From Diaphorobacter nitroreducens (GTDB lineage: Bacteria > Pseudomonadota > Gammaproteobacteria > Burkholderiales > Burkholderiaceae_C): 64,000 nucleotides of DNA. Below, piece after piece: positions 33,260-41,724 of this stretch. The stretch spans positions 62,001 to 126,000 of the forward strand of contig RJVL01000004.1 in the NCBI GenBank assembly GCA_003755025.1, given 5' to 3'. The stretch's first letter is position 1; every line of letters begins with the position of its first letter. The position numbers were made by a program, and so were the translations under genes. The notes beneath the pieces are model-generated. The model searched no databases and was not told the DNA's origin. It worked only from the letters and a program-made list of their open reading frames with translations.

Positions 33260-34066
33260 CTACGCACCGATGGCGAAGACCGTGGGTACGCGGTTGTCCG
33301 GCGTGCCGGCGGTGTGGTGGCGCCATTCGCGCACCGTGTGGCTGGCAACTTGCGCATCGGTCAGCGTCAGGCCGCTTGCGCGCGCCAGCCGGGTCTGCGG
33401 CTGCAGCCCCTGCAGCAGCGCCTGCCACAGTGCGGCGTTGCGGTAAGGCGTCTCGATGAAAAGCTGTGTCTGGCCCTGCTTGTGGGCCAGAGTTTCCAGC
33501 TCGCGCAGGCGTTTGGTGCGCTCGCCTGCGTCCTGCGGCAGATAGCCCACGAAGGCGAAGTTCTGGCCGTTGAGTCCGCTGGCTGCCAGTGCCAGCAATA
33601 GCGACACCGGTCCCACCAGCGGTACCACGCGCAGCCCCAGGTCATGCGCCGCGCGCACCACAGAGCTGCCGGGGTCGGCGACGGCGGGCATGCCCGCCTC
33701 GCTGACCAGGCCCATATCGTGCCCTGCCAATGCCGGCGCCAGCAGCGGACGTGCGTCGAACGATGCATGGCCCCGGGCGCCGTGGTCGCCCTTCTTGTGC
33801 ACTTCGCGCGGCAGTTCGGTGATCTGCTGCGCCTGCAGCGGCGCCCCCAGCGGGTGCAGAGCGTCCACACGCTTGAGGTAGGCGCGGCAGCTCTTGGCGT
33901 TCTCGCAAATCCAATGGGTGAGGCGTGCGGCCTGGCGCAACGTGCCCTCCGGTAGGGCTTCGGTCAGGGGTGCCTGGCTCTCGCAGCCGAAATCCAGCGG
34001 CGCGGGCACCAGATACAGGGTGCCCCGAGCCGGGGTCGAGCCAACCGTTGCAGTGCTTTCGCTCAT
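33260..34066 (-). CDS. RsmI-like SAM-dependent methyltransferase (tetrapyrrole methylase family)
   Basis: A 268-residue protein with the fold of RsmI, which 2'-O-methylates C1402 of 16S rRNA. Visible: GTLYLVPAPLDF near the start, GLVSEAGMPAVADPGSSVVR (SAM-binding loop), VVPLVGPVSLLLALAASGL and FVGYLP. It diverges from canonical RsmI in the N-terminal third (longer insert with ICENAKSCRAYLKRV), so a different RNA or other substrate is possible. The start overlaps the maf stop by 4 bases (ATGA), so the two are translationally coupled. Confidence 0.85.
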   Translation of the reverse strand: MSESTATVGSTPARGTLYLVPAPLDFGCESQAPLTEALPEGTLRQAARLTHWICENAKSCRAYLKRVDALHPLGAPLQAQQITELPREVHKKGDHGARGHASFDARPLLAPALAGHDMGLVSEAGMPAVADPGSSVVRAAHDLGLRVVPLVGPVSLLLALAASGLNGQNFAFVGYLPQDAGERTKRLRELETLAHKQGQTQLFIETPYRNAALWQALLQGLQPQTRLARASGLTLTDAQVASHTVREWRHHTAGTPDNRVPTVFAIGA

Positions 34067-34662
34067 GGCAGCACCAGCCCCGCGGCGCGCAGCATGCGGC
34101 AGGTGCGTATCAAGGGCAGCCCGATCAGGGCGGTGGGGTCGTCGCTGTCGATCGCGTCGAGTAACGCGATGCCCAGGCTCTCGCTCTTGGCGCTTCCGGC
34201 GCAATCGTACGGCTGCTCGGCACGCAGATAGCGCTCGATCTCGTCGTCCGAAAGGTCACGAAAGCGCACCCGCACCGGCGCCAGGTCCACCTGCTCGAAA
34301 CCGCAGTCCTGGCAGACCACCGCCACGGCGGTGTGGAACACCACGGTCTTGCCGCGCATGCGGCGCAACTGGACGGTGGCGTGTTCGTGGTCGCCGGGCT
34401 TGCCCAGCGGCTCGCCGTCCAGGTCTGCCACTTGGTCGGAGCCGATCACGATGGCCTGCGGATGCAGGCCGGCCACGGCGCGCGCCTTGGCCAGCGCCAG
34501 GCGCAGTGCCAGCGCGCGCGGGGCTTCGTCCGGCCGCGGTGTCTCGTCCACCGCGGGGGCAGCCACGTCGAAGGGCAGGCCCAGTCGGGCCAGGAGTTCG
34601 CGCCGGTAGCGCGAGGTCGATCCCAATACCAGGGAGCGGGACAGGGGGGAGGAATCCGGCAT
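34063..34662 (-). CDS. Maf family nucleotide pyrophosphatase (YceF-like)
   Basis: A 199-residue house-cleaning enzyme hydrolysing non-canonical nucleoside triphosphates. The Maf signature is LVLGSTSRYRRELLARLG at the start, GSDQVADLDGEPLGKP and the YDCAGSAKSESLG stretch; the last is typical of the YceF subgroup, which prefers 7-methyl-GTP. In E. coli yceF is next to yceD-rpmF as well, divergent as here; only 26 bases separate the starts. Coupled to the methylase gene. Confidence 0.92.
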   Translation of the reverse strand: MPDSSPLSRSLVLGSTSRYRRELLARLGLPFDVAAPAVDETPRPDEAPRALALRLALAKARAVAGLHPQAIVIGSDQVADLDGEPLGKPGDHEHATVQLRRMRGKTVVFHTAVAVVCQDCGFEQVDLAPVRVRFRDLSDDEIERYLRAEQPYDCAGSAKSESLGIALLDAIDSDDPTALIGLPLIRTCRMLRAAGLVLP

Positions 34663-34688
34663 GCCTGGATTCTCTTACACTGCCCAGC

Positions 34689-35240
34689 ATGACCAAGGAA
34701 CACTCCCCCGACCGGCTGGACGTCAAGGCTTTTGCACAGGCCGGCGCTCACCTGTCCGGTCATGACACGCTGCTCAAATACAAGCGTCTGGCCGAGGAGG
34801 CGCAGGGGCTGCACCCGGATCTGCGCGTGGATTGGGCGGCGGACGGCGAAGTGCGCACCACGCACGGCGTAGGCGGCCAGGTCTGGCTGCGTCTGAAAGC
34901 CAGCGCCACCTTGCCGATGACCTGCCAGCGCTGCCTGCATTCCGTGGACGTGCCCCTGGAGGTGGAGCGCGAATTCCGCTTCGTGGCCGATGAAGCCACC
35001 GCCGAGGCACTGGATGGCGACAGCGATGAGGATCTGCTGGCATTGAGCCGCGAGTTCGATCTGCGCGAGCTGATCGAAGACGAACTGCTCATGGCCCTGC
35101 CGGTGGTGCCGCGCCATGAGGAATGCCCGACAGATGTCACGCTGGCCTCCAGCGACGAGGACTTCGAGCAGGCCAGTGCCGACAAGCCCAATCCGTTCGC
35201 AGCCCTGGCTGGGCTTCGCAAGGACAATCCGGACGCCTGA
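34689..35240 (+). CDS. yceD: YceD family (DUF177) protein
   Basis: A 183-residue protein preceding rpmF, as in most bacteria. DUF177 landmarks: LRLKASATLPMTCQRCLHSV with the C-x-x-C pair near residue 80, an acidic middle (DSDEDLLALSREFDLRELIED) and a C-terminal KPNPFAALAGL tail typical of the family. It is thought to act in 23S rRNA or ribosome maturation, with the related plant protein needed for 23S rRNA accumulation. Start at ATG 34689 gives MTKEHSPDRLDVKAF. Confidence 0.93.
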   Translation: MTKEHSPDRLDVKAFAQAGAHLSGHDTLLKYKRLAEEAQGLHPDLRVDWAADGEVRTTHGVGGQVWLRLKASATLPMTCQRCLHSVDVPLEVEREFRFVADEATAEALDGDSDEDLLALSREFDLRELIEDELLMALPVVPRHEECPTDVTLASSDEDFEQASADKPNPFAALAGLRKDNPDA

Positions 35241-35260
35241 GAAACGGCCCGTTCGGCGGT

Positions 35261-35288
35261 TTCGATCAAAAACCATTTGAGATATAAT
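35261..35288 (+). promoter_or_regulatory. Candidate promoter of rpmF-plsX-fab genes
   Basis: A consensus TATAAT stands at 35283-35288, with a weak TTCGAT -35 at 35261-35266 (16 bases). Start would be about 80 bases before the rpmF ATG. It lies in the yceD-rpmF gap. Confidence 0.5.
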
Positions 35289-35372
35289 CGAGGGCTTCGC
35301 GCGAATCCCCTCGTGTCTTCAATGGGCTGATCGCGTTTTTCACCAACCCTTTCAAGACCCTAGGAGCCGATC

Positions 35373-35555
35373 ATGGCTGTTCAGCAAAACAAGAAGTCTC
35401 CCTCCAAGCGCGGCATGCACCGTTCGCACAATGCCCTGACGGTGCCTGGCATCGCCGTGGAGCCCACGACCGGCGAAACCCATATGCGCCACCACATCAG
35501 CCCCAACGGCTTCTACCGCGGCCGTCAGGTACTGAAGAACAAATCCGAAGCCTGA
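35373..35555 (+). CDS. rpmF: 50S ribosomal protein L32
   Basis: The 60-residue L32 with its typical opening [20 protein letters not shown] and a [20 protein letters not shown] end. It lacks the four zinc-binding cysteines, as in other proteobacterial C-minus L32. TAGGAG precedes the ATG by 7 bases. A hairpin terminator follows, and plsX starts 122 bases downstream, so some transcripts probably end after rpmF. Confidence 0.97.
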   Translation: MAVQQNKKSPSKRGMHRSHNALTVPGIAVEPTTGETHMRHHISPNGFYRGRQVLKNKSEA

Positions 35556-35575
35556 TCCAGGCTGCGCACCCTCCG

Positions 35576-35611
35576 GGCCCGCTGCTACGAAAAATGTAGC
35601 GCGGGCCTTTG
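35576..35611 (+). terminator. Terminator or attenuator between rpmF and plsX
   Basis: Arms GGCCCGC + GCTAC and GTAGC + GCGGGCC, with one bulged T, enclose a GAAAAAT loop; TTTG and later TTTT follow. The GCTAC-GAAAAAT-GTAGC centre equals the left half of the short palindromic element (compare 29711-29742). Confidence 0.7.
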
Positions 35612-35614
35612 TCG

Positions 35615-35632
35615 TTTTGGCATGCGCCAAAA
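35615..35632. promoter_or_regulatory. 18-base perfect palindrome upstream of plsX
   Basis: TTTTGGCATGCGCCAAAA reads the same on both strands except the 4-base ATGC centre, which is not part of the arms (7-base arms TTTTGGC and GCCAAAA). It lies 46 bases before the plsX ATG, after the rpmF terminator, and could be an operator or a second weak terminator stem. Confidence 0.4.
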
Positions 35633-35677
35633 TGGCCCTTTTATTTAACGGCCGCCTGACGGCTTGACGATTTGCCG

Positions 35678-36709
35678 ATGATCACACTGGCTGTTGACTG
35701 CATGGGGGGCGATCATGGCCCCGGCGTCACGCTTCCCGCGTGCCGACAGTTCCTGGAGCATCACCCTGACGCACGCCTGATCCTGGTGGGTGGGCAGGAC
35801 AGCCTGCAGGGTCTGGTACACGAGCGCGTGACGCATGTCGTGGCATCGGAGGTGGTCACGATGGACGATGCGGTGGAGGTCGCGCTGCGTCGCAAGAAGG
35901 ACTCCTCCATGCGCGTGGCCATCCAGCAAGTCAAGGATGGCGTGGCGCATGCGGCCATCTCCGCCGGTAACACTGGCGCGCTGATGGCCATCGCGCGCTA
36001 TCTGCTCAAGACGCTGGACGGCATCGACCGCCCGGCCATCGCCACCCAGATGCCCAATGCGCAAGGCGGTGCCACTACCGTGCTGGACCTGGGCGCGAAT
36101 GTCGATTGCACGGCCGAGCATTTGCTGCAATTCGCTGTCATGGGATCTGCGTTGGTGTCGGTGCTGCAGGACCGCGATGAACCGCTCGTAGGATTGCTGA
36201 ACATTGGCGAAGAGGTCATCAAGGGCAACGATGTCATCAAGAAAGCCGGCGAACTGCTGCGTTCTGCGGCCAAATCCCGCGACCTAAACTTTCACGGTAA
36301 TGTGGAAGGCAACGACATCTTCAAGGGCACTGTGGACATCGTGGTGTGTGACGGTTTCGTTGGCAATGTGGCACTCAAGGCCAGTGAGGGCGTGGCATCG
36401 ATGATTGCGGGAGCGCTCAAACAGGAGTTCTCGCGCAACATTTTCACGAAAATTGCTGCCATCGTCGCTTATCCGGTGCTATCTGCCATCATGAGGCGCA
36501 TGGATCACCGGCGTTATAACGGAGCCGCCCTGCTCGGACTGCGGGGGCTCGTGTTCAAGAGCCATGGTTCGGCCGACGCGCTGGCTTTCGAGCAGGCTTT
36601 GATCCGGGCGTATGATGCGGCCCGCAACAACCTGCTCGACCGCGTCCGCGCGCGGGTTGCGCATGCGGCGCCTTTGCTGGCAGCCGCAGACGCCCAGCCC
36701 GCTTCCTGA
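35678..36709 (+). CDS. plsX: Phosphate acyltransferase PlsX
   Basis: A 343-residue enzyme that makes acyl-phosphate from acyl-ACP for phospholipid synthesis. The family start [20 protein letters not shown] is intact, and [30 protein letters not shown] and [16 protein letters not shown] are conserved. ATG 35678 is used; a TTG two codons upstream is less likely. First of the plsX-fabH-fabD-fabG-acpP-fabF set. Confidence 0.96.
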   Translation: MITLAVDCMGGDHGPGVTLPACRQFLEHHPDARLILVGGQDSLQGLVHERVTHVVASEVVTMDDAVEVALRRKKDSSMRVAIQQVKDGVAHAAISAGNTGALMAIARYLLKTLDGIDRPAIATQMPNAQGGATTVLDLGANVDCTAEHLLQFAVMGSALVSVLQDRDEPLVGLLNIGEEVIKGNDVIKKAGELLRSAAKSRDLNFHGNVEGNDIFKGTVDIVVCDGFVGNVALKASEGVASMIAGALKQEFSRNIFTKIAAIVAYPVLSAIMRRMDHRRYNGAALLGLRGLVFKSHGSADALAFEQALIRAYDAARNNLLDRVRARVAHAAPLLAAADAQPAS

Positions 36710-36727
36710 CCGGCCGTGCCTCCCCCA

Positions 36728-37705
36728 ATGACACGCTATTCACGCATTACCGGCACCGGCAGCTATTTGCCGCCGCACCGGGTAACCAATGATGACCTGG
36801 TGGCCCAGCTGGCGCAGCAGGGCATCGAGACCTCCGATGAATGGATCGTGGAGCGCACGGGCATCCGCGCACGCCATTTCGCCGACCGGGACGTCACCAG
36901 CAGCGACCTGGCGTTGGAGGCATCGCGCCGCGCGCTGGAGGCCGCCGGTTGCCAGGCGCAAGATCTTGACCTGATCATCGTCGCCACGTCCACACCGGAC
37001 ATGGTGTTTCCCTCCACCGCCTGCATTCTGCAAAACAAGCTGGGTGCCAATGGCTGCCCCGCCTTCGACGTGCAGGCCGTGTGCAGCGGCTTCGTCTATG
37101 CACTCACGGTGGCCGATGCCATGATCCGCTCCGGGGGAGCGCGCCGCGCGCTGGTCGTGGGGTCCGAGGTCTTCAGCCGCATTCTGGATTTCAACGACCG
37201 CACCACCTGTGTGCTGTTCGGCGACGGCGCCGGCGCAGTGGTGCTGGAGGCCTCGGAAGCGCCCGGCATCCTTGCGAGCGACCTGCATGCCGATGGCAGC
37301 CATGTCGGCATCCTCTGCGTGCCGGGCAACGTCTACGGCGGCCAGATTCTGGGCGACCCTTTGCTCAAGATGGATGGCCAGGCCGTCTTCAAGCTGGCCG
37401 TCGGCGTGCTGGAGAAAGCGGCGCGGGCCACGCTGGACAAGGCGGGCATGACCGACGCCGATATCGACTGGCTGATTCCCCACCAGGCCAACATTCGCAT
37501 CATGCAGAGCACGGCGCGTAAGCTGAAGCTGTCCATGGACAAGGTGGTGGTCACGGTGGATCAGCACGGCAATACGTCGGCCGCCTCCATTCCCTTGGCA
37601 CTGGACCATGGCGTGCGCAATGGCCAGGTCCAGCCGGGCCAGACGGTGCTGCTGGAAGGGGTGGGCGGCGGCTTCACCTGGGGTGCGGTGCTCCTGAAAA
37701 TGTAG
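36728..37705 (+). CDS. fabH: 3-oxoacyl-ACP synthase III
   Basis: The 325-residue enzyme that condenses acetyl-CoA with malonyl-ACP to start fatty acid chains. The catalytic triad is visible: Cys in [12 protein letters not shown], His in IPHQANIR and Asn in QHGNTSAAS. No strong ribosome binding site precedes ATG 36728; GTG 36716 is an alternative. The last codons CTC CTG AAA ATG TAG are the left end of a family A palindromic element, so the gene's stop codon belongs to the element. Confidence 0.95.
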   Translation: MTRYSRITGTGSYLPPHRVTNDDLVAQLAQQGIETSDEWIVERTGIRARHFADRDVTSSDLALEASRRALEAAGCQAQDLDLIIVATSTPDMVFPSTACILQNKLGANGCPAFDVQAVCSGFVYALTVADAMIRSGGARRALVVGSEVFSRILDFNDRTTCVLFGDGAGAVVLEASEAPGILASDLHADGSHVGILCVPGNVYGGQILGDPLLKMDGQAVFKLAVGVLEKAARATLDKAGMTDADIDWLIPHQANIRIMQSTARKLKLSMDKVVVTVDQHGNTSAASIPLALDHGVRNGQVQPGQTVLLEGVGGGFTWGAVLLKM

Positions 37706-37750
37706 CTACTGGCGCTTGCTGTGCAAGCGCTGGAGCCACTTTTTGTCTTG
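37691..37750 (+). repeat. Short palindromic element (family A), forward, overlapping the fabH stop
   Basis: CTCCTGAAAATGTAGCTACT, GGCGCTTGC, TGTGCAAGCGCTGGAGCC and ACTTTTTG. The TAG in its left end is the fabH stop codon; the fabD ATG comes 12 bases after the element. Confidence 0.9.
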
Positions 37751-37762
37751 AACTGTTTGACC

Positions 37763-38716
37763 ATGTCGAAAACTTTTGCATTTGTGTTCCCCGGCCAAGG
37801 CTCGCAGTCGGTGGGCGTGCTGGACGCTTGGGGTGACCATCCCGTGGTGGCCGAGACGCTGCGCGAGGCTTCAGAGGCGCTCGGCGAAGACGTCGGTGCG
37901 TTGATTCATGCGGGGCCCAAGGAGGCGCTGGCCCTTACCACCAACACCCAGCCGGTGATGCTGGTGGCCGGGATTGCGGCTTGGCGCGTGTGGTGCGCTG
38001 AGGGCGGGGCACTGCCGGCTGCCGTGGCCGGGCACTCCCTGGGCGAATACTCCGCGTTGGTGGCCTCGGGGGTTTTGAGTCTGGCCCAGGCAGCCCCGCT
38101 GGTGCGCCTGCGTGCCGCTGCCATGCAGGAGGCCGTGCCCGTGGGGGTTGGCGCCATGGCGGCCATCCTCGGGCTGGAGTCAGCCAAGGTGATCGCCGGT
38201 TGCGCCGATGCTGCGGCCAGCTTTGGTGCTGGATCCACCGATGTGGTGGAAGCCGTGAATTTCAACGATCCCGCTCAGACCGTGATTGCGGGTACCAAGG
38301 CGGGCGTGGAGAAAGCCTGCGAAGTGCTCAAGGCAGCGGGCGCCAAGCGCGCACTGCCACTGCCGGTGTCGGCGCCCTTCCACTCCAGCCTGATGAAGCC
38401 CGCCGCAGAAAAACTGCGTGCCGCGCTCGCTGCACTGGAATTGGGCGCTCCGCGCATTCCCGTGGTCAACAATGTGGACGTCGCGGTGCAGCAAGACGCA
38501 GATGCCATCCGCGATGCACTCTATCGGCAGGCCTTCGGCCCGGTGCGCTGGGTGGAGTGTGTGCAGGCGCTGAAGGCGCGTGGCGTGACGCATGTGATCG
38601 AATGCGGGCCCGGCAAGGTGCTGGCCGGGATGACCAAGCGCATCGACCCCGAACTGGTCGGCGCCTCACTGTTTGACCCGGCCACGCTGGCCGAAACCAA
38701 GGAACTGCTGGCATGA
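37763..38716 (+). CDS. fabD: Malonyl-CoA:ACP transacylase
   Basis: A 317-residue enzyme loading malonyl groups on ACP. It starts MSKTFAFVFPGQGSQSVG, has the nucleophile Ser in AGHSLGEYSAL and the His in SAPFHSSLM. Start 37763 begins the family-conserved region. It overlaps fabG by 4 bases (ATGA), indicating translational coupling. Confidence 0.96.
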   Translation: MSKTFAFVFPGQGSQSVGVLDAWGDHPVVAETLREASEALGEDVGALIHAGPKEALALTTNTQPVMLVAGIAAWRVWCAEGGALPAAVAGHSLGEYSALVASGVLSLAQAAPLVRLRAAAMQEAVPVGVGAMAAILGLESAKVIAGCADAAASFGAGSTDVVEAVNFNDPAQTVIAGTKAGVEKACEVLKAAGAKRALPLPVSAPFHSSLMKPAAEKLRAALAALELGAPRIPVVNNVDVAVQQDADAIRDALYRQAFGPVRWVECVQALKARGVTHVIECGPGKVLAGMTKRIDPELVGASLFDPATLAETKELLA

Positions 38717-39453
38717 GTGAATCCGCCTCTCCCCAGATTGCGCTGGTTACCGGCGCCACCCGCGGCATCGGAGCCGCCATTGCCGCCGAGCTCGCCCAGC
38801 GGGGCTTGCGCGTGATTGGTACGGCCACCACGGATGAAGGCGCGCAGCGCATCGGCCAGGCCCTGGCGGCCCACGGCGGCAAGGGCGTCAAACTGAATGT
38901 GACCGACGGCGCAGCCGTGGACACGCTGGTGGATGCCATCGTCAAGGAGCATGGAGGCCTGCATGTGCTGGTGAACAACGCGGGCATCACGCGTGACACG
39001 CTGGCCATGCGCATGAAGGACGACGACTGGGATGCCGTGCTTGACACCAATCTCAAGGCCGTTTTCCGCGTCAGCCGTGCGGCTATTCGGCCCATGATGA
39101 AACAGCGCTTTGGGCGCATCATCAGTATCACCAGCGTGGTGGGCGCATCGGGCAACCCCGGACAGGCCAACTACGCGGCCGCGAAGGCTGGTGTGGCAGG
39201 TATGACCCGCGCGTTGGCGCGTGAACTGGGCAGCCGCGGTATCACGGTGAACTGCGTGGCTCCGGGTTTCATTGCTACCGACATGACTGCCGATCTGCCG
39301 GAAGAGCAGAAAAAAGCGCTGAAATCCCAGATCGCCATGGGCGAATTGGGGCAGCCCAGTGACATCGCCCATGCCGTGGCTTACCTTGCATCGGCTGGTG
39401 CAGGTTATGTGACGGGACAAGAGTTGCATGTCAATGGCGGCATGTACATGTAA
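38713..39453 (+). CDS. fabG: 3-oxoacyl-ACP reductase
   Basis: A 246-residue short-chain dehydrogenase using NADPH. TGATRGIGAAIA is the cofactor loop; the catalytic Ser, Tyr and Lys are in ISITSVVGASG and QANYAAAKAGV. The C-terminus GYVTGQELHVNGGMYM is typical of FabG. Coupled to fabD by a 4-base overlap. Confidence 0.97.
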   Translation: MSESASPQIALVTGATRGIGAAIAAELAQRGLRVIGTATTDEGAQRIGQALAAHGGKGVKLNVTDGAAVDTLVDAIVKEHGGLHVLVNNAGITRDTLAMRMKDDDWDAVLDTNLKAVFRVSRAAIRPMMKQRFGRIISITSVVGASGNPGQANYAAAKAGVAGMTRALARELGSRGITVNCVAPGFIATDMTADLPEEQKKALKSQIAMGELGQPSDIAHAVAYLASAGAGYVTGQELHVNGGMYM

Positions 39454-39517
39454 TTAAAGTCAGTTGGCGCCGTTTTGTCCGTACGGCGGGCTGCTACGGG
39501 GCTTTACCCGGAGCGGC

Positions 39518-39796
<279 letters not shown>

Positions 39797-39854
39797 GTCG
39801 CTGCCGCCCCGCACTCCCTGGGGCGCGGCATCCCATCAGCAAAAGGTTTAGCGC

Positions 39855-41099
39855 ATGAGCCGTCGTCGCGTTGTCGTGACCGGCCTGGGTTGCATCACCC
39901 CCGTTGGCAATACGGTGGCCGATGCCTGGGCCAACATCCTCGCCGGGAAATCCGGCATAGACCTCATCACCAAGTTCGATACGACGAACTTTGCCTGCAA
40001 GATAGCTGGCGAGGTCAAGGGTTTTGACCTGGACTCCCTCATCAGTGCCAAAGATGCGCGCACGATGGATACGTTCATCCATTACGGTATCGCGGCGGCC
40101 GAAGAGGCAGTGCGCGACGCTGGTCTGCCCACGGGCGAGGCGCTGGACGATGAATTGGCCACCCGCATCGGCTGCATCATTGGTTCCGGCATCGGCGGAC
40201 TGCCGCTGATCGAGAACACGCATGCGGAGTTGACCAACCGGGGGCCGCGCCGCATCACGCCGTTTTTCGTCCCTGCATCCATCATCAACATGGTGGCTGG
40301 CCAGGTGTCGATGCGCTTCGGCTTTAAGGGACCGAACCTGTCGGTGGTCACAGCCTGCACCACGGGCCTGCACTGCATCGGCGAAGCGGCCCGCAAGATC
40401 GAATACGGGGACGCCGATGTGATCGTCGCTGGCGGTACGGAGTCCACCGTCTCGCCCCTGGGTGTGGGCGGCTTCGCAGCCATGCGTGCCCTGTCCACGC
40501 GCAACGATGATCCGCAGACGGCGTCACGCCCCTGGGATAAGGACCGCGATGGCTTCGTTCTCGGCGAGGGTGCGGGGGTTCTGGTGCTGGAAGAGTACGA
40601 ACACGCCAAGGCGCGTGGCGCGCGCATCTACGCCGAGGTGTTGGGCTATGGCATGAGCGCCGACGCCGGGCACATGACGGCACCCAATATGGATGGCCCG
40701 CGGCGTGCCATGGTTGCCGCACTGCGCAATGCCGGCGTGAATGCCGACGAGGTGGATTACCTCAATGCGCACGGTACGTCCACGCCGCTGGGGGATCTCA
40801 ACGAAACCAATGCCATCAAGGCGGCACTGGGTGACCATGCCAAGAAGATGGTGGTGAGTTCGACCAAATCGATGACCGGGCATTTGCTTGGTGGAGCGGG
40901 AGGCATTGAGAGTGTGTTCACCGTACTCGCTTTGCACCAGCAGAAGGTGCCTCCTACCACGAATATCTTCGAGCAGGATCCGGAGTGCGATCTGGACTAC
41001 TGTGCCAACACGGCGCGGGACATGAAGATCGACATCGCAGTCAAGAACAATTTTGGCTTTGGTGGCACCAACGGAACGCTGGTGTTTCGGCGCGTCTGA
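39855..41099 (+). CDS. fabF: 3-oxoacyl-ACP synthase II
   Basis: The 414-residue elongation condensing enzyme. It starts MSRRRVVVTGLGCITPVG; the nucleophile Cys is in VVTACTTGLHCIG and the two His are in LNAHGTSTPLGD and SMTGHLLGGAGG. Its last 28 coding bases contain a perfect-looking sigma-E promoter reading into the next genes. Confidence 0.97.
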   Translation: MSRRRVVVTGLGCITPVGNTVADAWANILAGKSGIDLITKFDTTNFACKIAGEVKGFDLDSLISAKDARTMDTFIHYGIAAAEEAVRDAGLPTGEALDDELATRIGCIIGSGIGGLPLIENTHAELTNRGPRRITPFFVPASIINMVAGQVSMRFGFKGPNLSVVTACTTGLHCIGEAARKIEYGDADVIVAGGTESTVSPLGVGGFAAMRALSTRNDDPQTASRPWDKDRDGFVLGEGAGVLVLEEYEHAKARGARIYAEVLGYGMSADAGHMTAPNMDGPRRAMVAALRNAGVNADEVDYLNAHGTSTPLGDLNETNAIKAALGDHAKKMVVSSTKSMTGHLLGGAGGIESVFTVLALHQQKVPPTTNIFEQDPECDLDYCANTARDMKIDIAVKNNFGFGGTNGTLVFRRV

Positions 41100-41100
41100 T
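41073..41100 (+). promoter_or_regulatory. Candidate sigma-E promoter at the 3' end of fabF, reading into the rpoE operon
   Basis: GGAACGC at 41073-41079, 15 bases, then TCTGAT at 41095-41100. This fits the sigma-E pattern GGAAC-(16-17)-TCTGA. It lies 91 bases before the YgfX-like gene and would let RpoE activate its own operon. Confidence 0.55.
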
Positions 41101-41190
41101 TGATCGGGCCTGGCGCGGCGGTCGGCGCGTCCTCGAGTCTCTGGATCATCGGGCGGGCTCGTCCTCACCAGTGTTTGGCTAACGTCCGCC

Positions 41191-41724
41191 ATGCGTGAGT
41201 CCTTGCACGCTCCCGCCGTTCGCTACCTCTATGGCCGCTCGCTCGTGGTGGCCCGCACCCTTGTCGTGTTGGCGCTGGCCGGCATGGCCTGTCTGTCGGT
41301 CTGGTTGCTATCCCATGGACGTCAGCCCGACCTGGCCATGCGCGCCTGGGTTGGTGCTGTGGCCTGGGTGTTGGGTACGGCGGCGGCCTGGCGCTTCTGG
41401 CACCGCCTGCCGGAAGGCTTTTTGGTGTGGGATGGCAGCCTGTGGTGGTTGGAGACTGGGCGAACGGGCATGCGTGTGCCCGTGGATCAGTCACCCGCGG
41501 TGCATCTTGACTTTCAGACCATCCTGATGCTTTCCGTGCAAGGGGCATCCCACACACGGCAATGGCTGTGGATGGAATGCAGGAGCGACCCTCTCCAATG
41601 GCCGGCTCTGCGGCGTGCGGTATATTCGCGCGCCCGTGGCGGCCCCCTCGCTAGCGCGCCCGCGAAGCAGACAACCGACGGAATGCCACCCCCGCAGGGT
41701 GGCGGAGCATCCCACAAGACATGA
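41191..41724 (+). CDS. YgfX/CptA-like membrane protein (tentative)
   Basis: A 177-residue protein with two hydrophobic segments (about 23-43 and 52-67) and a soluble part with aromatic-rich strands: EGFLVWDGSLWWLE, VHLDFQTILMLSV and RQWLWMECRSDPLQWPALRR. This order is like YgfX/CptA proteins, small inner-membrane proteins once described as toxins. The C-terminal 35 residues are low-complexity. It overlaps rpoE by 4 bases (ATGA). Family assignment is my inference from layout only. Confidence 0.55.
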   Translation: MRESLHAPAVRYLYGRSLVVARTLVVLALAGMACLSVWLLSHGRQPDLAMRAWVGAVAWVLGTAAAWRFWHRLPEGFLVWDGSLWWLETGRTGMRVPVDQSPAVHLDFQTILMLSVQGASHTRQWLWMECRSDPLQWPALRRAVYSRARGGPLASAPAKQTTDGMPPPQGGGASHKT

